A stretch of 64,000 bases of DNA from CAUSKK01 sp963532425 (GTDB lineage Bacteria; Pseudomonadota; Gammaproteobacteria; Cardiobacteriales; Cardiobacteriaceae), in assembly GCA_963532425.1 (NCBI GenBank), contig CAUSKK010000012.1, positions 1-64,000 of the forward strand, in the 5' to 3' direction. The notes below the pieces were generated by a model. It was not told where the DNA came from. It saw only the letters and a list, made by a program, of their open reading frames with translations, and did no database searches. The translations under genes were made by a program, and so were the position numbers. Positions within the stretch are counted from its first letter, which is position 1. The number at the start of each line of letters is the position of its first letter. Of the stretch, positions 40,484 through 50,306 are shown piece after piece.

Positions 40484-40612
40484 GAATAAAAAACGGCTTT
40501 TAAGACTGGTAAGATGTCCAATTTCAAGCGCTTACTATAGCAAAATGGCGCGATTTCCTACAAAAGCGAAGCGCTTTAACGGGGGTAACCCTTTATAATT
40601 AAAAGAGAATTT

Positions 40613-41383
40613 ATGGCTTATATTTACGAACACCCTTTAAATGAACGCATGCGACTTTTTATGCGTTTAGAGCAGATGTTGGCCCAGATGAACAAGTTCG
40701 CCAACGCCCTGGATTATTATAGCGTTCAATTATTTTTAAATGCGTTATTTGATGTTTTAGATTTTCTCCAGCGCTACGAAATTCGCGGCGAACTTATTAA
40801 AGAACTTCAGGTCTATAAAACCGCCATTGAACGTCATCAATTTGGTGAACATATTTTGGAAATAACTTTGGACGAAGTTCAGAATCTCATCGAGGAAAAT
40901 CTTCATTTTATTCATCAGCATAACAGTAATATTCTCAGTAGTTTGCGTGAAAACGAACTGCTTAATCATCTAAAACAACGGAATTTCAATCAGAGTGGTA
41001 ACTGTATATTTGAGGTGCCGGCTTTTCAATATTGGTTGCAGAATTGTGCCAGCCATTCGCGCAATGAATTTTTGAGTAATTGCAACGAATTATTTTCTCC
41101 CATTAATAAGGCCATTGGTTTAATTCTGGAACTGGTGCGCGAGGGCGCCGAAGTCAGCGAGGAGGTGGCTGCCGAGGGCGTTTTTCTGCGCAACATTGAC
41201 AATAAAAAACGTAACCAGATGGTGCGCGTTCATCTGGACTATGAACAGGACGTTTTCCCGCGCGTCAGCGGCGACAAGCACCGGGTGGCCATTCGCTTCA
41301 TGCGCCAGCTCAATCCGGAACAGCGCGCCCAGCAGGTTTTCAGTGAGAATATCCCCTTCCAGCTGCAGGTTTGCACGGTCTAA
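40613..41383 (+). CDS. zapD: Cell division protein ZapD
   Basis: This encodes 256 residues. ZapD (YacF) is a cytoplasmic FtsZ-binding protein that bundles FtsZ filaments at the division ring. The opening (YEHPLNERMRLFMRLEQML), LQRYEIRGELIKEL and late FPRVSGDKHRVAIRFM segments are typical, and the length matches. It is divergent from rne across 195 bases. AAAAGAGAATTT provides the ribosome site. Confidence 0.93.
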   Translation: MAYIYEHPLNERMRLFMRLEQMLAQMNKFANALDYYSVQLFLNALFDVLDFLQRYEIRGELIKELQVYKTAIERHQFGEHILEITLDEVQNLIEENLHFIHQHNSNILSSLRENELLNHLKQRNFNQSGNCIFEVPAFQYWLQNCASHSRNEFLSNCNELFSPINKAIGLILELVREGAEVSEEVAAEGVFLRNIDNKKRNQMVRVHLDYEQDVFPRVSGDKHRVAIRFMRQLNPEQRAQQVFSENIPFQLQVCTV

Positions 41384-41387
41384 CGGC

Positions 41388-41415
41388 TTGACAAAAAAAG
41401 AACTCTACGTAAAAT
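41388..41415 (+). promoter_or_regulatory. Sigma-70 promoter of the tRNA pair
   Basis: TTGACA (41388-41393) and TAAAAT (41410-41415) are separated by 16 bases. The expected start is about 41422, a few bases before tRNA-Met. The -35 box begins 5 bases after the zapD stop. Confidence 0.85.
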
Positions 41416-41427
41416 AGCGCCCTTCAT

Positions 41428-41504
41428 GGCTATGTAGCTCAGCTGGTTAGAGCACAACACTCATAATGTTGGGGTCACAAGTTCGAATCTTGTCATAGCC
41501 ACCA
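41428..41504 (+). tRNA. tRNA-Met (CAU)
   Basis: It has a complete cloverleaf: acceptor GGCTATG/CATAGCC, D arm GCTC...GAGC, anticodon stem CAACA/TGTTG with CAT at 41462-41464, T arm ACAAG-TTCGAAT-CTTGT, discriminator A and encoded CCA. It closely resembles the elongator tRNA-Met of E. coli. A lysidine-modified tRNA-Ile2 also has a CAT gene anticodon, but the body fits Met. Confidence 0.95.
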
Positions 41505-41531
41505 GATTCTACTTATAATAGTTTCAATTCT

Positions 41532-41625
41532 GGAGAGGTGGCCGAGCAGGTCGAAGGCGCTCCCCTGCTAAGGGAGTATGGGGTTTATAGCCTCATCAAG
41601 GGTTCGAATCCCTTTCTCTCCGCCA
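41532..41625 (+). tRNA. tRNA-Ser (GCU)
   Basis: This 94-base tRNA has the long variable arm of class II. Acceptor GGAGAGG pairs TCTCTCC, the anticodon stem is CTCCC/GGGAG with GCT at 41567-41569, T arm AAGGG-TTCGAAT-CCCTT, discriminator G and encoded CCA. It reads AGC/AGU. Confidence 0.95.
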
Positions 41626-41634
41626 AATTCCTGA

Positions 41635-41660
41635 AAACGCCGGTCGCGGCGTTTTTTTTT
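41635..41660 (+). terminator. Terminator of the tRNA operon
   Basis: AACGCCG-GTCG-CGGCGTT is followed by eight or more T, 10 bases after tRNA-Ser. Confidence 0.88.
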
Positions 41661-41860
41661 GCCCGCCACTCCGACGGCGGCGCCGCTTTCCCTGTCTAAA
41701 ACTCCCCCGGCGCTAGACCACCATTGATAGTTCATTTTTATTCATGATTACCCCTAAAAATCACAGAAAATCAAAATATTAATAGGCTCTGGGCCCCTTG
41801 TCTTTTCAAAAAATCTCCTCTACATTAACGAAAATTAACCAAAGTAAAGGAAATAAGGCT

Positions 41861-43144
41861 ATGACAGAAAAACTCTCCGCCACTCTCAAACTCAGCGATG
41901 GTCGCGAAATTTCCTTGGATTTTGTCGAAAGCGTGCTGGGCTACAACGGCATCAACGTGCAAAACCTCATCAAGGAAAAGCTTTTCTGCTATGACCCGGG
42001 CATGTTTTCCACCGCCGGCTGTGAAAGTTCCATCACCTACATCGACGGCGACGAGGGTGTGCTGCTACACCGGGGCTATCCCATTGCCGAGCTGGCGAAA
42101 AAGCGCAGCTATCTGGACGTGGCCTATCTGCTGCTCTTCGGTGAGCTGCCCAGCGCCCAGGAGGCGGCCGACTTTAAAAAGCTCATCAACAGCCACTCCA
42201 TCGTCCACGAGCAGGTAACCCGCTTCATGCAAGGCTTCCGCCGCGACGCCCACCCCATGGCGGTGATGTGCGGCATTGTCGGCGCCCTGTCCGCCTTCTA
42301 CCACGATTCCCTCGACATCAGCGACGAAAGCCACCGGGATAACACGGCCATTCGCCTCCTGGCGAAAATGCCGGTGCTGGCGGCCATGTCCTATAAATAC
42401 AGCATTGGCCAGCCCTTCATGTACCCGCAGTACCACCTTTCCTACGCCGGTAACTTCCTCTACATGATGTTTGCCACCCCCTGCGAGCCCTACGAGGTCA
42501 ATCCGGTGCTGGAGAAGGCCATGGACCGCATTTTCACCCTGCACGCCGACCACGAGCAGAACGCCTCCACCACCACCGTGCGCACGGCGGCCTCCTCCGG
42601 GGCCAACCCCTTCGCCTGCATCGCCGCCGGCATCACCTCCCTGTGGGGCCCGTCCCACGGCGGCGCCAACGAGGCCTGCATTAACATGCTGGAGGAAATC
42701 GGCACGCCGGAGCGCATTCCCGAATTCATCGCCCGGGCCAAGGATAAGAACGACCCGTTCCGGCTGATGGGCTTCGGCCACCGGGTCTACAAGAACTACG
42801 ACCCGCGCGCTGAGGTGATGCGTGAGACCTGCCATGAGGTGCTGAAGGAACTGGGCATCCACGATAACCACCCGGTGCTTAAAGTGGCGGTGGAGCTGGA
42901 AAAAGCCACCCTGGCCGACCCCTATTTCAAAGAGCGCAAACTCTATCCGAACGTGGACTTCTATTCCGGCATCATTCTGAAGGCCATCGGCATTCCCACC
43001 TCCATGTTTACGGTGATTTTTGCCCTGGCCCGCACCGTCGGCTGGATTTCCCACTGGCGGGAAATGTACGCCGAGGGTAATCCGAAGATTGTCCGCCCCC
43101 GGCAGATTTATCGCGGCCACACCCTGCGCCACATTGAGGATTAA
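41861..43144 (+). CDS. gltA: Citrate synthase (type I)
   Basis: This encodes 427 residues. GltA condenses oxaloacetate and acetyl-CoA at the entry to the TCA cycle. The start at 41861 follows AAAGGAAATAAGGCT; the in-frame ATG at 41798 is rejected. Catalytic segments: GPSHGGANEA (His), GFGHRVYKNYDPRA (His and substrate Arg), NVDFYSG (Asp). The N-terminal domain of the NADH-sensitive hexameric type is present. It ends at a strong terminator. Confidence 0.97.
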   Translation: MTEKLSATLKLSDGREISLDFVESVLGYNGINVQNLIKEKLFCYDPGMFSTAGCESSITYIDGDEGVLLHRGYPIAELAKKRSYLDVAYLLLFGELPSAQEAADFKKLINSHSIVHEQVTRFMQGFRRDAHPMAVMCGIVGALSAFYHDSLDISDESHRDNTAIRLLAKMPVLAAMSYKYSIGQPFMYPQYHLSYAGNFLYMMFATPCEPYEVNPVLEKAMDRIFTLHADHEQNASTTTVRTAASSGANPFACIAAGITSLWGPSHGGANEACINMLEEIGTPERIPEFIARAKDKNDPFRLMGFGHRVYKNYDPRAEVMRETCHEVLKELGIHDNHPVLKVAVELEKATLADPYFKERKLYPNVDFYSGIILKAIGIPTSMFTVIFALARTVGWISHWREMYAEGNPKIVRPRQIYRGHTLRHIED

Positions 43145-43191
43145 CCCTTCTCTCCTTTGGTCAAAATAATAAGCTCCTAAAAAAGAAACTT

Positions 43192-43214
43192 GCCCGCTCC
43201 GGCGGGCTTTTTTT
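43192..43214 (+). terminator. gltA terminator
   Basis: GCCCG-CTCCGG-CGGGC followed by seven T, about 48 bases after the stop. Confidence 0.88.
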
Positions 43215-43251
43215 ATGGCCGGCGGCAGTGTTTCCCGCTCCGAAGCGGTAG

Positions 43252-44090
43252 GAAGCGCTTCCTTTGGGGCTAGTGAAAACAAGCCGGGTGGCACTCCTTA
43301 TTTAAGGAAGCGCTTCGCCATTTTGCGTTTTTAGAACCGAAGCGCTTCCCTCCTTTTAGAGTTGAGCTCTTGATTGAAGCACTTCACCATCAGCAGGCTT
43401 CTGAACGGGGATTTCTACCCTAACCCGGAGGGAAGCGCTCCCCTCTTGGGGCTCTGGCTTTACTGAATTTGAACTTGACTTGGGGGGAAGCGCTTCGCCG
43501 TTTTAGCTCTTCTAAGGACGAAGCGCTTGGGGGCTGGCGAACCGCTGGATTTACATTTTCACTTTGGCTCGGGCTGAGCCTTTCGGAAAACCCGGCCACG
43601 AGAAGGAAGCGCTTCCTCCTTTGCCTAGCTAGCGAAGCGCTCTCTTTTTATTCCCGGTATTCCGAGTGAAGCGCTTCTTCCGTTTGAGTGGGCAATAGCC
43701 ATTCCGGACGAAGCGCTTCGTTCTAATCCCCCGGCCTGAAGCGCTTTCCTTAATAGATTGTTCTCCCGGGCGAAGCGCTTCGGTTTGGAAAGTAACGCAG
43801 GAGGGAAGCGCTTCTCCCTTTAAAGCCGGGTTCCAGATTGAAGCACTGCGGTGGGAACAATTTCCCCAGCTCGAAGCGCTCCCCTTTTTACCCAGCAATC
43901 GAAGCGCTTCATTAGAACGGGGCCGGAGGGAACGAAGCGCTTCGGTTTAAAGGGGCCTTTCCCTTGGAAGCGCTTCCCCTCTGGGACTAGCGAAAACGGG
44001 CCGGCGCCCATTATTTAATGAAGCGCTTCCCTCGGTAGGTTGAGAACGAAGCGCTTCGGAAAATTCGGCCGGTGGAAAGGAAGCGCTCCC
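43252..44090. repeat. GAAGCGCTTC array 3
   Basis: This 0.84-kb region lies between the gltA and proS terminators, filled with roughly two dozen exact or near copies (variants GAAGCGCTCC, GAAGCACTTC, GAAGCGCTTT). It sits between convergent genes, and no gene is supportable inside. Confidence 0.92.
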
Positions 44091-44095
44091 CCCAT

Positions 44096-44121
44096 AAAAA
44101 AAGCGCCCCAGTGGGGCGCTT
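44096..44121 (-). terminator. proS terminator
   Basis: On the minus strand, AAGCGCCCCAC-TGGGGCGCTT is followed by a T run, 20 bases after the proS stop. Confidence 0.88.
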
Positions 44122-44139
44122 GGGTTGGGGTTGAAAGGC

Positions 44140-45843
44140 CTAGGCTCGCACCGCAGCCAGCACCTCGGCCAGGGCCAGGCGGCTGGCGTCGCTGGCGCCC
44201 CGACGTTTGTATTCCACCTGGCCATCGGCCAGGGTTTTATCGGAAATAACCACCCGCTGGGGAATGCCGATTAAATCCATGTCGGCGAACATGACTCCGG
44301 GCCGCTTGTTGCGGTCGTCCAGCAGCACTTCGACGCCGGCATTCAGCAGCTCCCGGTAGAGCGCTTCGGCGGCCGCCGCCACCGCCGGCGATTTGTCGGC
44401 GTTAATCGGGCAGAGGGCCACGGTGAACGGCGCCAGGGCCGTCGGCCAGATGATGCCCTGGTCGTCGTGGTTCTGCTCGATGGCCGCCGCCACCAGCCGC
44501 GAAGCGCCGATGCCGTAGCAGCCCATCAGCGGCGTGGCCAGTGAACCATCTTCCAGCGGCACCTTCAGATTCATGGCCGCCGAGTATTTGGCGCCGAGTT
44601 GGAAGATATGGCCCACCTCGATGCCCCGTGTGATTTCCAGTCGGCCCTGACCGTTGGGGGCCAGGTCGCCGGCCACGGCGTTGCGCAAATCGGCCACCCG
44701 GTCATAGCGGGCGTCCCGTTCCCAGTTGACGCCGAAATAGTGCTGGCCCTCGCTGTTGGCACCGACGGCAAAATCACTCAGCACCGCCACCGCCTGGTCG
44801 ACAATGACCGGAATGCCGGCGGGCAGCTGGACCACGCCCAGCGAACCGAAGCCGGCGCCCACCCACTGGCGCACCAGGGCCTCATCGGCCAGGGTTAGCG
44901 GCTTAGCCACCTCGGGCTGCTGTTCAGCCTTGATGGCGTTCAGCTCGTGGTCGCCGCGCAGCAGCAGCGCCACCAGCTCGCTTGCCGTGCCCCGGACAAA
45001 GAGGGTTTTCACCGTCTTTTCGATGGGCAGGCCGTGGTTGGCCACCAGGGTGGCGATGGTTTTGGCCTTGGGGGTGGCCACCAGGCGCAGCTCCTCGGCC
45101 GGGGCCGGGCGCGGCGTGGTCGGGGCCTGCACCTCGGCCTTCTCCAGATTGGCGGCATAGCTGCCGTCGTCGGCGAAGACGATGGCATCTTCTCCGGTGC
45201 TGGCGAGCACGTGGAATTCGTGGGAGCTGCTGCCGCCGATGGCGCCGGTGTCGGCCAGCACCGGCCGGTAGTTCAGGCCGAGGCGCTCGAAGACGCGGCA
45301 GTAGGCACCGTGCATGGCGTCGTAGGTTTCCTGCAGGCTTTCCGGGCTCAGGTGGAAGGAGTAGGCGTCCTTCATCAGGAATTCCCGGCCCCGCATCAGG
45401 CCGAAGCGCGGTCGAATCTCATCGCGGAATTTCCACTGGATTTGGTAGAGGCAGAGCGGCAGTTGCTTGTAGCTGCTCAGGTCGCGGCGCACCAGGTCGG
45501 TAACCATCTCCTCATGGGTGGGGCCGAGGCAGAATTCGCGCTCGTGCCGGTCTTTGAAGCGCAGCAGCTCCGGACCGTAGGCGGCCCAGCGGCCGGATTC
45601 CTGCCAGAGGTCGGCGGGCTGGGAACCGGGCATCAGCACCTCCAGGGCGCCGATGCGGTTCATCTCCTCGCGCAGCACCGTTTCCACCTTGCGCAGCACC
45701 CGCAGGCCCAGCGGCAGCCAGGAGTAGATACCCAGGGCACTCTGGCGAATCATGCCGGCGCGCAGCAGCAGCTGGTGGCTGATAACCTCAGCCTCGGCCG
45801 GCGTTTCCTTCTGGGTGTGCAGCCAATACTGTGAGAGACGCAT
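44140..45843 (-). CDS. proS: Prolyl-tRNA synthetase, bacterial type with editing domain
   Basis: This encodes 567 residues, the usual length for the bacterial form. It charges tRNA-Pro. Class II motifs (GIYSWLPLGLRVLRKVE; FKDRHEREFCLGPTHEE; FRDEIRPRFGLMRGREFLMKDAYSF; GCYGIGASRL) and the YbaK-like insertion that clears Ala-tRNA-Pro (about residues 240-380) are present, followed by the anticodon-binding domain. The start overlaps the upstream exported-protein gene by one base (TAATG). Confidence 0.96.
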   Translation of the reverse strand: MRLSQYWLHTQKETPAEAEVISHQLLLRAGMIRQSALGIYSWLPLGLRVLRKVETVLREEMNRIGALEVLMPGSQPADLWQESGRWAAYGPELLRFKDRHEREFCLGPTHEEMVTDLVRRDLSSYKQLPLCLYQIQWKFRDEIRPRFGLMRGREFLMKDAYSFHLSPESLQETYDAMHGAYCRVFERLGLNYRPVLADTGAIGGSSSHEFHVLASTGEDAIVFADDGSYAANLEKAEVQAPTTPRPAPAEELRLVATPKAKTIATLVANHGLPIEKTVKTLFVRGTASELVALLLRGDHELNAIKAEQQPEVAKPLTLADEALVRQWVGAGFGSLGVVQLPAGIPVIVDQAVAVLSDFAVGANSEGQHYFGVNWERDARYDRVADLRNAVAGDLAPNGQGRLEITRGIEVGHIFQLGAKYSAAMNLKVPLEDGSLATPLMGCYGIGASRLVAAAIEQNHDDQGIIWPTALAPFTVALCPINADKSPAVAAAAEALYRELLNAGVEVLLDDRNKRPGVMFADMDLIGIPQRVVISDKTLADGQVEYKRRGASDASRLALAEVLAAVRA

Positions 45844-46340
45844 TATTTATCGTTGCAGATGGTGGTCATGGTGGCTTCGAGGCTATGTAGACGCTCGGCA
45901 ATCTGGGCCTTGGTCAGCGGCACCAGGTTGCCATCCTTGTCCTCCTCGTAGATGGTTTCCTTCTCGCGCAGGGTGCGGGCGTCGTTGCCGAGGATTTTGC
46001 AGCGTTCCTTGCGGGTGATGGTGCCTTCCACCGGCTTGCCTTCCTTCTGGTCCTTCTGTTCCGGCGCGGCCTCGGCCTCGGGTTTTTGGGTTTCGGCACG
46101 AATAACGGCGAAGGAATCGGGATTGAATGCTTCTTTCAGGTCTATTTCATAGCTGTAATAGCCGTTAAAGATAAAACATTTTTCTTTGTCCACTTTGCCG
46201 CGTTCGGGAATTTTGGCATAGTTATTTCTAGATTTTTGGAAATAGTAACATTGGCTTCCTTCCCAGCTTTGCTCTTTCTGTTGCTGGGCCAGCGCGGGCT
46301 GGAGAGCAATGAGCAGTGATAATAAAGCGAATTTTTTCAT
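45843..46340 (-). CDS. Hypothetical exported protein
   Basis: This encodes 165 residues with signal peptide MKKFALLSLLIALQPALA. Four cysteines in the mature part and a Glu/Lys/Pro-rich centre (ETQKPEAEAAPEQKDQKEGKP) are visible. No family recognised. It begins after GAGGAATTC and runs directly into proS with a TAATG overlap, so it is translated with that gene. Confidence 0.75.
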   Translation of the reverse strand: MKKFALLSLLIALQPALAQQQKEQSWEGSQCYYFQKSRNNYAKIPERGKVDKEKCFIFNGYYSYEIDLKEAFNPDSFAVIRAETQKPEAEAAPEQKDQKEGKPVEGTITRKERCKILGNDARTLREKETIYEEDKDGNLVPLTKAQIAERLHSLEATMTTICNDK

Positions 46341-46542
46341 ATTGAATTCCTCATTGTTTTTAATAATTAAGTGGCGGTATTTTAGCGAATTTGTTTCGCC
46401 TATCTTTATTTAATTAAACCGTAAATAAAAACCCATTTATTGGGGGCAAAACGGCTATTATGAGTTCCGCAAAATCTGGGCCCGGACGCCAGCGCCCAGC
46501 ATATGGATTAATTTTTGACTTATCAAATATTTATTTAGTATT

Positions 46543-47043
46543 ATGCGAAATCTTTTTGAACCCATTCCACCCCATTTCGACCCCTGGCAGTTTGCCCGGC
46601 AAGAGCAGGAAAAATCCTACCAATTGCCGCTGGCCCAAACCCAGGAGCTGAGCGCTGCCTACGGCTTTGCACCGGAGGCGACCATTCGCCTGCAACTGCG
46701 TGGCTATGTGGACAGCCAGAAGCAATGCCATCTGGCCGGCCGGGTGGCGGCGGAGCTGCAAACCACCTGCGCCCGCTGTCTGGAAGCACTTCCCCTGGCC
46801 CTGGACGAGTCCTTTGATTATGTGCTGGTGGCCACGGAGGAACAGCCGGTTTCCGGCGAGTGGGAAAGCCTGCTCTGCCCCGACGAGGAGCTGAATTTGG
46901 CCTGGTGGATGGAAGAAGAAGTGCTGCTGGCAATTCCTATGATTGCCAAGCATGAACATTGTGAAGCCCCGCACTTTGCACAGGAGGCCATGCCTGAGGA
47001 CAGGCCCAACCCCTTTGCAGTGCTCAAGAATCGGAAAGATTAA
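46543..47043 (+). CDS. yceD: YceD/DUF177 family protein
   Basis: This encodes 166 residues. YceD is needed for normal 23S rRNA accumulation in E. coli and in almost all gammaproteobacteria sits before rpmF, as here (11 bases). The family pattern CARCLEALPL, later LLAIPMIAKHEHCE and the final NPFAVLKNRKD are present. The ATG has no clear Shine-Dalgarno site; no better in-frame start exists upstream, because a TGA lies 25 bases before it. Confidence 0.88.
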   Translation: MRNLFEPIPPHFDPWQFARQEQEKSYQLPLAQTQELSAAYGFAPEATIRLQLRGYVDSQKQCHLAGRVAAELQTTCARCLEALPLALDESFDYVLVATEEQPVSGEWESLLCPDEELNLAWWMEEEVLLAIPMIAKHEHCEAPHFAQEAMPEDRPNPFAVLKNRKD

Positions 47044-47054
47044 GGAGTTTAATT

Positions 47055-47255
47055 ATGGCAGTTGGTCAGGGACGTACTACCCCCTCTAAACGTGGCATGC
47101 GCCGTTCACACGATGGTCTGCGCGCCCAGCACATCAGCACCGATGTGAAATCCGGCGAGCGCCATCTGCGCCACCACATTACCGCCAACGGTTTCTACCG
47201 TGGCCAGCAACTCATCGTGAAGAAAAAAGCCCAAACGAGCGATAGCGAGGAATAA
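47055..47255 (+). CDS. rpmF: Ribosomal protein bL32
   Basis: This encodes 66 residues. The start AVGQGRTTPSKRGMRRSHD is diagnostic of L32, a large-subunit protein; no Cys zinc ligands are present. AAGGAG lies upstream. The gene is between yceD and plsX in the conserved order. Confidence 0.96.
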   Translation: MAVGQGRTTPSKRGMRRSHDGLRAQHISTDVKSGERHLRHHITANGFYRGQQLIVKKKAQTSDSEE

Positions 47256-47263
47256 TCCTCCCC

Positions 47264-48298
47264 ATGAGTGGCTCAACGACACCAGTGATTGCCATTGATG
47301 CCATGGGCGGCGACATTGGTTTAGATACCACGCTGGTGGCCGTTGCCCGGGCTCAAAATCAATATAACGATGTGCGTTTTATTCTGGTCGGCGATGAGTC
47401 GGCCATTAAAACGCACAAATCCTATTCCCTGCTCAACCCCGAGCGCTTCCAGCTGCACCACGCCGAACAGGTGGTGGCCATGGACGAAAAACCCAGCACC
47501 GTGCTGCGCCACAAGCGCCAGTCGTCGCTGTGGAAAGCGCTGGAGTTGGTGCGCGACGGCCAGGCGCAAGCCTGCGTCAGTGCCGGCAACACCGGCGCCC
47601 TCATGGCCTGTGCCTGGGCCTGCATCAAAACCATCGGCGGCATCTCGCGGCCGGCCATCTGTGCCACCGTCCCCAGCCAGCACGGCCACACCCACTGGCT
47701 CGATTTGGGCGCCAATGTTGATAGCGACGCCGAACAGCTATTGCAATTTGCCCTGATGGGCTCGGAGCTGGCCAAGGCCGTCGATGGCAACGCCCAGCCC
47801 CGGGTGGGTCTGCTCAACATCGGCGAGGAGGACATTAAGGGCAATGCGGTAGTCAAAAAGGCCGCCAAACTGCTGGAGGAATCGCCGCTGAACTACGTCG
47901 GCTTCGTCGAGGGCAACGACATCTTTCTCAAGGAAAACCTCGACGTGGTGGTCTGCGATGGCTTCGTCGGCAATGTGGGCCTGAAAACCAGCGAAGGGGT
48001 GGCAAAATTCATTCAAAACGGCCTGAAAAGTGCCTTTCAACACAATCTCTATTCCAAAATCATCGGCCTGCTGGCCTATCCCATTCTGAAGCGCTTCAAG
48101 GCGCAGATGGACCCGCGCAGCTATAACGGCGCCACCCTGCTGGGTCTGCAGGGCATCGTGGTGAAAAGCCACGGCAACGCCGACGACCTTTCCTTTGCCA
48201 ACGCCATCAACATTGCCCGGCTGGAAATCGCCCACAACGTCATTCCGGCCATTCAGGCCCAGCTGGAGCAGTATCAGCCCCGGGCGGAGCAGCCATGA
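47264..48298 (+). CDS. plsX: Phosphate acyltransferase PlsX
   Basis: This encodes 344 residues. PlsX makes acyl-phosphate from acyl-ACP for phospholipid synthesis. It opens with IAIDAMGGDIG, and later has VSAGNTGALMA, GANVDSD and VVCDGFVGNVGLKTSEG. It overlaps fabH by ATGA. Confidence 0.96.
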   Translation: MSGSTTPVIAIDAMGGDIGLDTTLVAVARAQNQYNDVRFILVGDESAIKTHKSYSLLNPERFQLHHAEQVVAMDEKPSTVLRHKRQSSLWKALELVRDGQAQACVSAGNTGALMACAWACIKTIGGISRPAICATVPSQHGHTHWLDLGANVDSDAEQLLQFALMGSELAKAVDGNAQPRVGLLNIGEEDIKGNAVVKKAAKLLEESPLNYVGFVEGNDIFLKENLDVVVCDGFVGNVGLKTSEGVAKFIQNGLKSAFQHNLYSKIIGLLAYPILKRFKAQMDPRSYNGATLLGLQGIVVKSHGNADDLSFANAINIARLEIAHNVIPAIQAQLEQYQPRAEQP

Positions 48299-49263
48299 TT
48301 TTCAGCAAAATTATTGGCACCGGCCACTATCTGCCGAGTCGGGTGGTCAGCAACGAGGAGCTGTCCCGGACGCTGGACACCTCGGACGAGTGGATTAGCA
48401 GCCGCACTGGCATTCGCCAGCGCCACATCGCCGCCGCCGACGAGAGCAGCGTGGATTTGGCCCAGCGGGCCGCCGAACGGGCGCTGGCCGCCGCCGGCCT
48501 CCAGGGTTCCGATCTGGATTTAATCATTGTCGCCACCTCAACGCCGGAACATATTTTTCCCAGCGATGCCAGCCAGCTGCAGCAGCGCCTGGGCTGCCGG
48601 CCGATTCCGGCCTTTGACATGCAGGCGGCCTGCTCCGGCTTCATCTACGGTCTGGTAACGGCGGACAATTTCATCCGCGCCGGCAGCTACCAGAGGGTGT
48701 TGCTGGTGGGCTGCGATATGTTCAGCCATATTCTCAACTGGCAGGATCGCAACACCGCCGTGCTCTTCGGCGACGGCGCCGGGGCGGTGGTGCTTAGCGC
48801 TTCCACCACGCCGGGTATTCTCAGTTCGGTCATCTACAGCGACGGCCAGTACTGCAATTTGCTGCAGGTGCCGCTGAATGTGGGCACGGCCGAAAACCAG
48901 CGGAGCCAGCGTCAACCCTATGTGGAAATGAGCGGCTCCGAAGTTTTCCGCCGGGCGGTCAGCGCCCTGGCCGACCTGGTAACCGAGCTGCTGGCCAAGG
49001 CCGAACTCCGACCCGAGCAGCTGGATTTCCTCGTGCCCCACCAGGCCAATGCCCGCATCATCACCGCCACCGCCAAACATCTGAATCTGCCGCTGGAAAA
49101 GGTCATCATGACCGTGGCCGAACACGCCAACACCTCGGCGGCCTCGGTGCCGCTGGCTCTGGATGTGGGCATTCGCCGGGGCCAAATCCAGCCGGGCCAC
49201 CGCCTGCTGCTGGAGGCCTTCGGCGCGGGCTTCACCTGGGGCGGCTGCGTCGTTCAATACTGA
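48295..49263 (+). CDS. fabH: Beta-ketoacyl-ACP synthase III
   Basis: This encodes 322 residues. FabH starts fatty-acid synthesis by condensing acetyl-CoA with malonyl-ACP. Its catalytic triad is visible: Cys113 (QAACSGF), His249 (VPHQANARI) and Asn279 (EHANTSAASVP). It is translationally coupled to plsX. Confidence 0.97.
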   Translation: MIFSKIIGTGHYLPSRVVSNEELSRTLDTSDEWISSRTGIRQRHIAAADESSVDLAQRAAERALAAAGLQGSDLDLIIVATSTPEHIFPSDASQLQQRLGCRPIPAFDMQAACSGFIYGLVTADNFIRAGSYQRVLLVGCDMFSHILNWQDRNTAVLFGDGAGAVVLSASTTPGILSSVIYSDGQYCNLLQVPLNVGTAENQRSQRQPYVEMSGSEVFRRAVSALADLVTELLAKAELRPEQLDFLVPHQANARIITATAKHLNLPLEKVIMTVAEHANTSAASVPLALDVGIRRGQIQPGHRLLLEAFGAGFTWGGCVVQY

Positions 49264-49350
49264 GGTTTACCCGCCGGCCTTGCTGCTAAGATTGGCCAGA
49301 TTAAATCCCACCGCCCCCAGGGGCGCCGCTCAACCAAAAAGGAAAATCCG

Positions 49351-50283
49351 ATGAAAATAGCTCTATTGTTCCCGGGTCAGGGGTCGCAAAGCACAGGCAT
49401 GTTACAAACATTGGCCGCCCAATATCCGCAGGTGGAGGAGCGCTTCCGCCAGGCTTCGGCCGTGCTGAAACAGGATTTATGGGCCATCAGCCAGGACGAC
49501 AGCAAATCCTATCTGCTCAACCAAACTTCCATCACCCAGCCCATTCTGCTGGCCGCCGGCATGGCCTGCTATGACATCCTGCAGGCGGAAACCGGCGTCA
49601 GCGGCGATTTCTTTGCCGGCCATTCTCTGGGCGAATACACCGCCCTCTGCGCCAGCGGCGCCCTCGGCTTTGAAAAAGCCATTGAGCTGGTGCACACCCG
49701 GGGCACGCTGATGCAGGAGGCCGTGGGCCGGGACGAGGGCGCCATGGCCGCCATTCTCGGCCTGGAGGACAAGGATGTGCTCGCCGCCTGCGACCGGGCC
49801 GGGGGCGAGGTCAGCGCCGCCAACTTCAACGCCCCGGGCCAGGTGGTCATTGCCGGCCGGACGGCGGCGGTGGAACGGGCCATTGCCCTGGCCAAGGAAA
49901 TGGGCGCCCGTAAGGCCGTGCGTCTGCCGGTGAGCGTGCCCTCCCACTGTCCGCTGATGCGGGCGGCGGCGGCCCAGCTCGGCGGCTATCTCGACAATAT
50001 CCGCTGGCAGAAGCCGAAGGCGCCGCTGGTGTACAACGTGGACGGCCAGCTGCGCGACAGCTGCGACGGCACCGTGGCCCTGCTCGGCGCCCAGCTCTAC
50101 CGGCCGGTGCTGTGGAGCAGCTGCATCGAGACCTTGAAAAAAGCCGGCGCCACCCTATTTATCGAGCTGGGCCCCAACCGGGTGTTGGCCGGCCTGAACA
50201 AACGCATTGACAAGGGGCTGCCCACCTACACCCTGGACAGCCCCGAAGCGCTCCAGGAAATTAAAAACGCCCTGGGCGCCTGA
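49351..50283 (+). CDS. fabD: Malonyl-CoA:ACP transacylase
   Basis: This encodes 310 residues. It transfers malonyl from CoA to ACP. The motif LLFPGQGSQ at the start and nucleophile Ser92 in GHSLGEYTAL are present. CCAAAAAGGAAAATCCG gives the ribosome site. It lies in the fab cluster 87 bases after fabH. Confidence 0.96.
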   Translation: MKIALLFPGQGSQSTGMLQTLAAQYPQVEERFRQASAVLKQDLWAISQDDSKSYLLNQTSITQPILLAAGMACYDILQAETGVSGDFFAGHSLGEYTALCASGALGFEKAIELVHTRGTLMQEAVGRDEGAMAAILGLEDKDVLAACDRAGGEVSAANFNAPGQVVIAGRTAAVERAIALAKEMGARKAVRLPVSVPSHCPLMRAAAAQLGGYLDNIRWQKPKAPLVYNVDGQLRDSCDGTVALLGAQLYRPVLWSSCIETLKKAGATLFIELGPNRVLAGLNKRIDKGLPTYTLDSPEALQEIKNALGA

Positions 50284-50306
50284 TTTCAACCAAGAGGAAA
50301 GCTCTG

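Noticed and set aside
46515..46544. Promoter TTGACT-N18-TATTAT before yceD
   Set aside because: The -10 would overlap the yceD ATG, so transcription would begin inside the gene; likely a chance match in AT-rich DNA.
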